Below, one piece after another: positions 7,130 to 13,329 of a DNA stretch of 22,324 nucleotides. The notes under the pieces were generated by a model, which made no database searches, was not told the origin of the DNA, and worked only from the letters and a program-made list of their open reading frames with translations. A program made the translations under genes and the position numbers. Each line of letters starts with the position of its first letter. The stretch's first letter is position 1. The DNA is from JAAXTX01 sp035560715 (GTDB lineage: Bacteria > Patescibacteriota > Minisyncoccia > Moranbacterales > UBA1568), in assembly GCA_035560715.1 (NCBI GenBank), contig DATMYW010000055.1, forward strand, positions 1 through 22,324. Direction: 5' to 3'.

Positions 7130-7157
7130 GGGCAATTCAACAATAAAACATTAATCT
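7128..7157 (+). promoter_or_regulatory. Weak candidate promoter of the kinase-like gene
   Basis: TTGGGC (7128-7133), an 18 bp spacer and TAATCT (7152-7157), in AT-rich DNA just after the heptad array. Start would be near 7164, almost at ATG 7167. The gene may equally be read through from thyX. Confidence 0.25.
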
Positions 7158-7166
7158 TTTGAAGCA

Positions 7167-7748
7167 ATGGGAAAGATCATCATCGGGATTTCAGGCGAGA
7201 TCGCGTCGGGGAAGGATACGGTGGCGCATTACCTCGTGAACCGCTACGGGGCCAAGATGTTCATGTTCTCGGATCCCCTGCGTGACGTGCTGAACCGGGT
7301 ACATATCGCGCAGACCCGCGAGAACCTGACGAAGATTTCCGGCGCGCTGCGTACCACGTTCGGTGAAAACATCCTCTCGCATGTCATCGCCAACGACGCG
7401 ATGAAGGACGAGGAAAAACTCGTGGTCATCGACGGCGTGCGGCGTTCGTCCGACATAGAGGCGGTACAGGGATTTCCCGAGTTCTCGCTCGTTTACGTCG
7501 AGGCGTCGATAGAGACCCGATACGCGCGGCTCGCGAAGCGACATCAGAACGCGGATGACGACACCAAGACCTTCGAGGAATTCCAGAAGGACCATTTGCT
7601 TGAGACCGAGGTCGGCATCCCGGCACTCAAATCCCAGGCGAAGTACATCATCGACAACGAGGCCGGACTCGAAGACCTGTACGCGAAGGTGGATGCGGTC
7701 GTCGCGGAGATGCGCAAGAACGCGGCGGATCGAGCTGGCGCGGAGTAA
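7167..7748 (+). CDS. P-loop nucleotide kinase-like protein (dNMP kinase / dephospho-CoA kinase-like)
   Basis: 193 aa P-loop NTPase. GISGEIASGKDT (7-18) is a Walker A motif of the kinase type, with K16. VVIDGVRRSSDIEAV (about 91-105) resembles the second strand and region seen in dNMP kinase and CoaE-like proteins, and VEASIETRYARLAKRHQ (from about 112) looks like a lid segment with arginines. The C-terminus is helical and charged. It does not have the exact CoaE sequence pattern. A deoxynucleoside-monophosphate kinase is favoured because it sits between the ThyX-like gene and thymidylate kinase, but that rests on context. ATG 7167 has no clear Shine-Dalgarno. The stop is 13 bp before the first possible tmk start, suggesting co-transcription. 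Confidence 0.7.
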   Translation: MGKIIIGISGEIASGKDTVAHYLVNRYGAKMFMFSDPLRDVLNRVHIAQTRENLTKISGALRTTFGENILSHVIANDAMKDEEKLVVIDGVRRSSDIEAVQGFPEFSLVYVEASIETRYARLAKRHQNADDDTKTFEEFQKDHLLETEVGIPALKSQAKYIIDNEAGLEDLYAKVDAVVAEMRKNAADRAGAE

Positions 7749-7761
7749 TAGCGTTCCACGG

Positions 7762-8475
7762 ATGAAATATACTCCTATGGGAAAGAAGACCGGCAGACTG
7801 ATCGTGATCGACGGCTCGGACGGATCCGGAAAGGCGACACAGGCGACGTTGCTCCTGAAACGGCTGCAGAAGGAGGGATACCGCGCGCGGACACTCGATT
7901 TCCCGCGGTACGAAACCAACCTGTTCGGCAAACTTCTCGGGGAATGTCTTGCCGGTGAGCACGGCGATTTTGCGACTCTTGATCCGCGTATCGCGTCCGT
8001 TCTCTATGCGGCCGACCGGTTCGAGTCGAAGGGTATTATCGAAAAATGGCTCGGCGAAGGGTGTGTCGTCGTGCTCGACCGGTATGTGAGTTCGAACCAG
8101 ATCCATCAAGGCGGGAAGATCCAAGACGCGAAGCGGCGCCGATCGTTCCTCGAGTGGCTCGATCGGATGGAATTCGGCGTCTTCGGATTGCCACGGCCCG
8201 ACGTCATCGTTCATCTCCATGTACCGACCGACGTATCCCGACGTCTCCTTCAGGAAAAGGGCGCGACCGAAAAAAAACCGTATCTTCGTGGCGGGAAGAA
8301 ACGAGATGTCGTCGAGACGAACGGTAAGTATCTCGAGGATAGCCGGGAGAACGCGTTGCGACTCGTGCGGAAACAGAATGATTGGCGACAGGTGGAATGT
8401 ACACGTCGCGGAGTATTGCTTTCACGTGAGGAGATCGCGGAGCAGGTGTTCGGAATCGTGAGTTCAATGCTATGA
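7762..8475 (+). CDS. tmk: Thymidylate kinase (dTMP kinase)
   Basis: Phosphorylates dTMP to dTDP with ATP. Walker A is DGSDGSGKATQ (residues 12-22 counted from the ATG at 7777). DFPRYETNLFGKLLG is the family DFPR segment that contacts substrate. The LDRYVSSNQIHQGGK segment is the DRY/H motif. VIVHLHVP is the strand before the lid. Two starts are possible: 7762 (237 aa, MKYTPMGKK) or 7777 (232 aa, MGKKTGR); neither has a Shine-Dalgarno. The 7777 ATG has the CCTATG context seen at two other starts here. The stop TGA (8473-8475) overlaps the dut ATG (8472-8474) as ATGA, a typical translational coupling. Part of the dTTP cluster thyX-like / kinase-like / tmk / dut. Confidence 0.92.
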   Translation: MKYTPMGKKTGRLIVIDGSDGSGKATQATLLLKRLQKEGYRARTLDFPRYETNLFGKLLGECLAGEHGDFATLDPRIASVLYAADRFESKGIIEKWLGEGCVVVLDRYVSSNQIHQGGKIQDAKRRRSFLEWLDRMEFGVFGLPRPDVIVHLHVPTDVSRRLLQEKGATEKKPYLRGGKKRDVVETNGKYLEDSRENALRLVRKQNDWRQVECTRRGVLLSREEIAEQVFGIVSSML

Positions 8476-8897
8476 ATATCGAAGTGAAAAAACTCGATCC
8501 GAGGGCGAAGCTCCCGGTCCGGGCGCACGAGGGTGATGCGGGGCTCGATTTGCATGCGTTGTCCGGATGCAGTATCGGACCCGGGGAACGGGCGTCCGTT
8601 CCTACGGGTATTGCGATTGCCGTCCCGATGGGCCATGTCGGTCTAATCCTGGACCGTTCGGGGCTTGCCGTGAAGCACGGTATTACGACGCTTGGCGGGG
8701 TAATCGATTCGACGTATCGGGGAGAGTGGGGTGTCATCGTGCTCAATACCTCCGACGAGCCCTACGAGGTTGCCGCAGGAGAACGCATCGCTCAGATTCT
8801 GGTCGTGCCGATAGCCCTTCCCGATGTTTGCGAAGTATCGGAGCTCGATGCTACCATGCGGGGTGAGGGCCGGTTTGGCAGCACGGGGAGGACGTAA
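8472..8897 (+). CDS. dut: dUTPase (deoxyuridine 5'-triphosphate nucleotidohydrolase)
   Basis: Converts dUTP to dUMP and pyrophosphate, keeping uracil out of DNA and supplying the ThyX substrate. It is 141 aa, normal for the homotrimeric all-beta enzyme. All five family motifs are present in order: DAGLDLHAL (22-30), DRSGLAVKHGI (61-71, with D in place of the common P or S before RSGLA), GVIDSTYRGEW (76-86, catalytic D79), GERIAQI (103-109) and the glycine-rich C-terminal RGEGRFGSTG (130-139) that closes over the active site. Its start overlaps the tmk stop by 4 bases. gatB follows after 28 bp. Confidence 0.96.
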   Translation: MNIEVKKLDPRAKLPVRAHEGDAGLDLHALSGCSIGPGERASVPTGIAIAVPMGHVGLILDRSGLAVKHGITTLGGVIDSTYRGEWGVIVLNTSDEPYEVAAGERIAQILVVPIALPDVCEVSELDATMRGEGRFGSTGRT

Positions 8898-8925
8898 GAC
8901 AGATATCTGTTCAATGTTATCTGAT

Positions 8926-10401
8926 ATGAAATACATACCGGTTATCGGCATGGAGGTGCACGTGGAACTCAAGACGGTTTCCAAGATGTTTTGTGCGTGC
9001 AGGAACGGTCTTGGGCAGGAAACCGAGCCGAATATCCATATCTGTCCCGTCTGTACGGCGCAGCCCGGAGCGTTGCCGACGCCGAACCGGAAGGCGATCG
9101 AATCCGTCCAGCGTGCGGGTCTCGCGCTCGGATGCGCCCTCGCGAAACATTCGAAGTTCGACCGGAAGAATTATTTCTATCCGGATCTTCCGAAGGGCTA
9201 TCAGATTTCCCAGTATGATGAACCGTTCTGCGGGAGGGGAGAGCTTGAAATCCGGGAAGGAAAGACGGTCGGTATCACCCGCATACACATGGAGGAGGAT
9301 ACCGGCAAGCTGACCCATCCGGCAGGGGCGGATTATACCCTCGTCGACTTGAATCGGGCCGGAGTACCCTTGATGGAGCTGGTGACCGAGCCGGATATCG
9401 ATTCCGCATCGGACGCAAGGCTGTTCTGCCAGACGCTCCGCCAGATCCTACGCTATCTCGATATATCGGATGCGGACATGGAGAAGGGGCAGATGCGGTG
9501 CGAGGCGAACATCTCGCTTCATGCGGAGGGCGCGGAAAAGCTCTCCGGTACCAAGGTCGAAGTGAAGAACCTCAATTCCTTCCGGGCCGTCGAGAAAGCG
9601 ATCGAGTACGAGATCGCGCGGCAGGCCGAAGCACTCGAGTCCGGCGAGAAGATTGTCCAGGAGACCCGCGGGTGGGATGAGAATAAACAGAAGACCGTCT
9701 CGCAGCGCAAGAAGGAATCCGCCCACGACTATCGCTATTTCCCCGAGCCGGACATTCCGCCGTTCTCGTTTACCGAGGCTGATTTCGAGGTGCTTCGACG
9801 GAGCATACCCGAGCTTCCGGCCGCCAAGGAGAAGCGGTTCGCGGAGCAGTTCGGGCTCACGTCCGACGCGCTCTCGGTCATTACGGCGGAGAAACCGACG
9901 GCGGACTATTTCGAGGCGGTGGTGAGTGAAATCCGTGAAAAGAAGAAATCCTCCGAGATCGAGGAGGGCGCCGGAGTGGCGATCCGACTCGCGGCGAACT
10001 ATCTCGTGACGGAACTCAGGAAGCGGCTTGCCGACACGGGGAAGACGATCGAAACGTCCGGTATCTCTCCCGAGAACTATGCGGAGTTCATCTCGATCCT
10101 GGCGGACGGGAAGATCAATTCCAGTGCCGCACAGACGGTGCTTGGTGAGATGCTTTTGGGAGGGGACAACGATCCGTCACACATCATCGACCGTCTTAAC
10201 CTCGCGCAGATGAGCGATACGGGCGAACTGGAAGGAATCGTCGATGCCGTTCTTGCCACGAATGCCAAATCCGTCGAGGATTACAAGGCCGGAAAACAGA
10301 ACGCGTTCCAGTTTCTCATCGGTCAGATCATGAAGGAAACGAAGGGGAAGGCGAATCCGAAGGTCGTATCGGAAATCCTGAAGAAGAAACTTGAAGGGTG
10401 A
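8926..10401 (+). CDS. gatB: GatB: Asp-tRNA(Asn)/Glu-tRNA(Gln) amidotransferase subunit B
   Basis: Subunit of GatCAB that kinases and transamidates Glu-tRNA(Gln) or Asp-tRNA(Asn) using ammonia delivered from GatA. 491 aa, near the usual length. ATG 8926 gives the family start MKYIPVIGMEVHVEL; the frame stays open upstream into dut but without homology. Zinc ligands C23, C25, C40 and C43 are visible (MFCACRN and HICPVC). Further signatures are YFYPDLPKGYQISQYDEP, MEEDTGKLTHP, RAGVPLMELVTEPDI, and RYFPEPDIPP before the C-terminal helical YqeY-like domain (from about 350), which binds tRNA. gatA and gatC are not in this window. The stop is followed within 7 bp by a heptad repeat. Confidence 0.97.
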   Translation: MKYIPVIGMEVHVELKTVSKMFCACRNGLGQETEPNIHICPVCTAQPGALPTPNRKAIESVQRAGLALGCALAKHSKFDRKNYFYPDLPKGYQISQYDEPFCGRGELEIREGKTVGITRIHMEEDTGKLTHPAGADYTLVDLNRAGVPLMELVTEPDIDSASDARLFCQTLRQILRYLDISDADMEKGQMRCEANISLHAEGAEKLSGTKVEVKNLNSFRAVEKAIEYEIARQAEALESGEKIVQETRGWDENKQKTVSQRKKESAHDYRYFPEPDIPPFSFTEADFEVLRRSIPELPAAKEKRFAEQFGLTSDALSVITAEKPTADYFEAVVSEIREKKKSSEIEEGAGVAIRLAANYLVTELRKRLADTGKTIETSGISPENYAEFISILADGKINSSAAQTVLGEMLLGGDNDPSHIIDRLNLAQMSDTGELEGIVDAVLATNAKSVEDYKAGKQNAFQFLIGQIMKETKGKANPKVVSEILKKKLEG

Positions 10402-10407
10402 GAAAAA

Positions 10408-10456
10408 ATATCGAATTTCGAATCAATTTTTGAAATTTGAAAGTTAGAAATCGAAG
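10408..10456 (+). repeat. AT-rich heptad repeat, 7 units, after gatB
   Basis: Seven consecutive 7-bp units in register: ATATCGA, ATTTCGA, ATCAATT, TTTGAAA twice, GTTAGAA, ATCGAAG. The words differ from the other arrays but the 7-bp period is the same. It lies between the gatB stop and the start of the broken DNPH1-like gene. Confidence 0.65.
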
Positions 10457-10475
10457 GGAAAATCCGAAAAGTCCT

Positions 10476-10890
10476 ATGAAGATATATTTTGTCGGATCGA
10501 TTCGTGGGGGATGCGAGGATTCGTAACTCTATTCGCGACTTATTGATATCCTGAACGTTTTTTGGGAAGTGCTGATCGAGCATGTCGGTTCCGCGACCCT
10601 GTGGACGATGCGGGACAGTTTTCGCCTTCGGATTCCGATATCATGACTGTGATCTCAAATGGATTTTCGAATCGGACGTCGTCGTCGCGGAGGTCACGAC
10701 GTCTTCCCTCGGAGTCGGGTACGAGATAGCGAGAGCGGTTGAAGCGCGGAAACGGACGCTCCGCCTGTTCCGTTCCGGGGAGGGAAAGAGACTGTCCACC
10801 ATGATTTCCGGATGTCCCGGTGTCACGGTCCGGACTTATGAAACGGAAAAAGAAGCGGCGGATGCCATCCGGCAGTTTCTTACCGGCTGA
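10476..10890 (+). pseudogene. Broken DNPH1/RCL-like 2'-deoxynucleoside 5'-phosphate N-hydrolase
   Basis: From ATG 10476 the frame reads MKIYFVGSIRGGCEDS, then TAA (10524-10526), then LYSRLIDILNVFWEVLIEHV in the same frame. The homology continues in the +1 frame from about 10640: DLKWIFESDVVVAEVT, SSLGVGYEIARAVEARKR, LRLFR, ending at TGA 10888-10890. Joined, these pieces match the nucleoside 2-deoxyribosyltransferase-like family, specifically DNPH1/RCL, which cleaves the glycosidic bond of deoxynucleoside monophosphates. The FxGSIRGG nucleotide loop and the catalytic Glu/GxGxE region (SLGVGYE) are intact, so one stop and one frameshift are the only obvious lesions. It may be a recent pseudogene or carry sequencing errors. 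An intact 102-codon frame (10582-10890) covers the second half. It sits beside the dTTP cluster, consistent with a lost nucleotide-sanitation function. Confidence 0.75.
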
Positions 10891-10955
10891 GTCCGTCGAA
10901 TCCCGGCGTCTGAAGAGACATTTGATAATTTATCCGTTTTCTTTCTCATCGGAAA

Positions 10956-10964
10956 TGCTATATT
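10956..10964 (+). promoter_or_regulatory. Extended -10 promoter of the coiled-coil gene
   Basis: TGCTATATT, a strong extended -10 (TGn plus TATATT at 10959-10964) with no clear -35 upstream. Start near 10971, giving a leader of about 23 bases to ATG 10994. Confidence 0.45.
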
Positions 10965-10993
10965 GGGAAGGTAACCCGTGATACGTAACGAAT

Positions 10994-11740
10994 ATGTTCA
11001 AGGCCGAATCCTCGCAGCCTCCGGCAGCGGAAGAGGGAAAGGAGAAGTTGTTGGCACTCAATGAGGAGTATAAGCGGTTGCAACAGGAGGATTTCATGAA
11101 GATGAGCTCCGAGGAACAGAAAGCGAAGCTGGCTCGGATGCAGGACATTCTTGCAGAGATGAATTCTTTGAAAGTTGCTCTGGCACGTGGTGAGCAAGTT
11201 GGGACCGTTGAAGTACGGTCAGAACCTCTCGAAAACGCGGAGCCCGAAGAACCTGCGACGGTTGTCGAGGGTGATCCGACCCCGGAGGAAATCGCCACGC
11301 AGAGAGCGGCTGACGGGGAACAGCGGCAAGAAGAACTGAATCAGGCGGCTGACCTGGCTGAGCGGATCAAGAACGGCGGAGAAGGGATGCCGGCAGCAGA
11401 GGCTGGAACGGACGTGGGCGGAGAATCATCAACCGAAATGTCTGCTGGTTATCAGGAAGTGAAGCGTGTTGTACAGGATTACATAAAGAACGCCGCTTTC
11501 GAAGGGACGGAAGGGAGACTTCAGGATCTGGTCACCCTCCTTGAATCGAAGAATCTCGGTACTGAGGAACAGGAAGGTTTGGCACAGGAGGTGTTCGACG
11601 GCATGAGCCATATGAACCGTCGGGATGCGGATGCGAAAACGAACATGATATTGAAAATGCCTGACTCGCCGTTTCTTCAGAAACTGAAGGAACTGGAAAA
11701 TGCCCGTTTGATGTCGGCGGAATATGCTCCGATAGAATAA
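10994..11740 (+). CDS. Hypothetical acidic coiled-coil protein
   Basis: 248 aa, no recognised family, no signal peptide or membrane segment. Residues about 13-65 are rich in E, K, Q and L with heptad-like spacing (EKLLALNEEYKRLQQ, then SSEEQKAKLARMQDIL), predicting a coiled coil. Residues about 70-145 are acidic and low-complexity, rich in E, A, P and G, probably disordered. Residues about 150-248 look like a small helical domain (QEVKRVVQDYIKNAAF, RLQDLVTLLESK, FLQKLKELENAR). It has its own extended -10 promoter and ends at a terminator hairpin shared with convergent miaA, so it is a single-gene unit. Probably a cytoplasmic scaffold or adaptor, but function is unknown. Confidence 0.75.
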   Translation: MFKAESSQPPAAEEGKEKLLALNEEYKRLQQEDFMKMSSEEQKAKLARMQDILAEMNSLKVALARGEQVGTVEVRSEPLENAEPEEPATVVEGDPTPEEIATQRAADGEQRQEELNQAADLAERIKNGGEGMPAAEAGTDVGGESSTEMSAGYQEVKRVVQDYIKNAAFEGTEGRLQDLVTLLESKNLGTEEQEGLAQEVFDGMSHMNRRDADAKTNMILKMPDSPFLQKLKELENARLMSAEYAPIE

Positions 11741-11756
11741 GTCCGATCAGTGGGGT

Positions 11757-11800
11757 GGAAATCCGAAACGGACGCCGTTGGCGTCCGTTTCCGATTTTCC
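11757..11800. terminator. Long hairpin between convergent genes, probable bidirectional terminator
   Basis: The arms 11757-11776 and 11780-11800 are nearly perfectly complementary (core AAACGGACGCC / GGCGTCCGTTT, extended outward with one mismatch and a bulge), with a 3-base loop. It sits between the coiled-coil gene and the convergent miaA stop. U-tracts are weak, so termination efficiency is uncertain. Confidence 0.65.
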
Positions 11801-11831
11801 GGGAAATATCGGAACCGAATATGTCGTGTCC

Positions 11832-12800
11832 TCACTGGTTTCGCTTCCATTCGATCCGGATCCCTTTCCGTTCGAGCCGACGGAGAAACGTCATCTGCCG
11901 TTTGGCATAGTATAGGCTGTCTTTCATAATTCCCGCTTCCATTTCCTCACGAGTGATCATTCCCTGAAGGAAGCGTGCGCACCACCGGTATTCGAGGCCG
12001 AAGCCCTCGAGACGTTTCCACGAGAGGCCTTCCTGTTCGTGGAGCCGTTTTACCTCATCTATCATGCCTTTTTCAAGCCTTTTTTTCAGCCTTTTTTCTA
12101 TACGCTCGTGCAAAACGTCTTTCGGAAGATCAATCCCGATGAACCGAAAATCATCGGACTTGTGACTTTCGACTTGTGACTTGTGACTGTTGTCTGGTAC
12201 TTTCCCCAGTGTCGCGATGATTTCGAGCGCGCGGATGAGTCGGACCTTGTTATGTCGGTCAATGGTGTCGGCCCGTTCGGGATCCTTTTCCGAGAGCAAC
12301 GTGAAGAGTTCCGGCGCGGTGAGTTTCGCGAGTTCCTTGCGGAGAACCGGGTCCGGTTTCACCTCCGGGAATTCGCTATCGAAGACGAGCGCCTCGATCC
12401 AGAAATTCGTCCCGCCGCAGACGATCGGAACCTTGCCACGACGCTTGATGCCCGCGATGGCCGCTCTCGCATCCCGCAGGAAATGCGTAACGGAATACGT
12501 CCGTTTCGGTGACGCCACGTCGAGAAGGTGATGCCGGATGCCGCCCGAGACGAACAACGGGCAACGAACGGTGGACGGTTTTTTACAGGGTTGTTTCGGT
12601 AGTTTCTGATCAGTTGTCAGTCGTAAGTTGTCAGTTGTGGGTTCCGCGTCCCGCGAAACCTTCCCTGCCCCGATATCCATCCCGCGATATACCTGCCGGG
12701 AGTCCGCGGATATGATCTCCCCGCCGATCTCGTGCGCGAGCGCGATGGCGTAATCCGATTTTCCCGAGGCGGTCGGACCGACGATGACGATGGTCTTCAT
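11832..12800 (-). CDS. miaA: MiaA: tRNA dimethylallyltransferase, with two repeat-derived insertions
   Basis: Adds a dimethylallyl group from DMAPP to tRNA A37 (i6A37), the substrate of MiaB. From ATG 12800-12798 the protein is 322 aa (MKTIVIVGPTASGKSDYAIA); the frame extends upstream without homology. P-loop GPTASGKS is 8-15, SADSRQVYRGMDIG follows at 31-44, CGGTNFWIEAL at 129-137 and RLIRALEI at 187-194. Two segments look foreign to the family. Residues about 52-86, between MDIGAGKV and IRHHLLDVASP, include the 7-residue tandem TTDNLRL/TTDQKLP. Residues about 203-217 (DNSHKSQVESHKSD) lie between GKVP and FRFIGIDLP. Both are encoded by 7-bp-period repeats (12551-12655 and 12157-12198) and sit where family members vary in length. 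The gene starts 8 bp after the CYTH gene and is probably expressed from the dnaE unit. Confidence 0.93.
   Translation of the reverse strand: MKTIVIVGPTASGKSDYAIALAHEIGGEIISADSRQVYRGMDIGAGKVSRDAEPTTDNLRLTTDQKLPKQPCKKPSTVRCPLFVSGGIRHHLLDVASPKRTYSVTHFLRDARAAIAGIKRRGKVPIVCGGTNFWIEALVFDSEFPEVKPDPVLRKELAKLTAPELFTLLSEKDPERADTIDRHNKVRLIRALEIIATLGKVPDNSHKSQVESHKSDDFRFIGIDLPKDVLHERIEKRLKKRLEKGMIDEVKRLHEQEGLSWKRLEGFGLEYRWCARFLQGMITREEMEAGIMKDSLYYAKRQMTFLRRLERKGIRIEWKRNQ
12157..12198. repeat. Heptad repeat inside the miaA coding region (C-terminal half)
   Basis: Six 7-bp units in register: GACTTGT, GACTTTC, GACTTGT, GACTTGT, GACTGTT, GTCTGGT. This is 42 bp, exactly 14 codons of miaA (residues about 203-217). 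The GACTTGT and GACTTTC words are shared with the arrays at 1307-1338 and 18767-18830. Confidence 0.8.
12551..12655. repeat. Heptad repeat inside the miaA coding region (N-terminal half)
   Basis: About fifteen 7-bp steps in one register, from two word families: ACGAACA, ACGGGCA, ACGAACG, GTGGACG at 12551-12578 and GTTGTCA, GTCGTAA, GTTGTCA, GTTGTGG at 12614-12641. The middle four to five steps (12579-12606) are too degenerate to be sure of. The total of 105 bp is 35 codons and keeps the frame, matching the extra length in MiaA residues about 52-86. Confidence 0.75.
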
Positions 12801-12808
12801 ATCCGGTT

Positions 12809-13309
12809 TCACAGATCGGAACCTGCCTTCGATTCCGTGAGGATGCGCCCGAATTCGTCCCGGCTGATATTCCAAAGACTGGCATCACGCGCCACAGGAA
12901 GGCCTGTCATTTCTTTTCCCATCCAGGATGGGGGAACGAACCGTCTCGCTTCTTCCTCTGAGTCGAATCCGACCTCCGCGCGGATCAGGCCTTCGAATCT
13001 GCCGTGATACACCTGGATCGAAACGGTATCGGTGGTGAGCGTGTATTTGTCCCGGATGATCGCGTCGCCAACGCCCGACTTCAACGCGTCGAATTCATCC
13101 TGCGAGATTTCCCGCTTGTCGGTTGTTCGCTCGATGTCCGAAATGATGCGCTTGTTCTCGAAAAAGTATCGATCGCCTATTTTCGATACCCGGCTTTCCT
13201 CTTGTTCGTCCGCGGAGTTCAATATGTAGCGTTCATATCGGAGCGGCTGAATACCGGAAATATTCGGCAAATCCCTTACGAAGAACTTCCGCTCGATCTC
13301 ATTGCGCAT
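12809..13309 (-). CDS. CYTH-domain protein (triphosphate tunnel metalloenzyme family)
   Basis: 166 aa. The N-terminal MRNEIERKFFV carries the ExExK signature of CYTH proteins (E4, E6, K8). After it come alternating charged strands typical of the tunnel: RYILNSADEQEESRVSKIGD, RYFFENKR, AIIRDKYTL, SIQVYHGRFEGLIRAEVGF and a C-terminal helix. Members hydrolyse organic or inorganic triphosphates such as thiamine triphosphate or PPPi, or are class IV adenylate cyclases; the substrate cannot be told from sequence here. The late WNISRDEFGRIL segment is short. The gene begins 20 bp after the dnaE stop and ends 8 bp before the miaA ATG, so dnaE, this gene and miaA form a likely operon on the minus strand. 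Confidence 0.85.
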   Translation of the reverse strand: MRNEIERKFFVRDLPNISGIQPLRYERYILNSADEQEESRVSKIGDRYFFENKRIISDIERTTDKREISQDEFDALKSGVGDAIIRDKYTLTTDTVSIQVYHGRFEGLIRAEVGFDSEEEARRFVPPSWMGKEMTGLPVARDASLWNISRDEFGRILTESKAGSDL

Positions 13310-13329
13310 ATGTCCGTGCTCGACATTTA

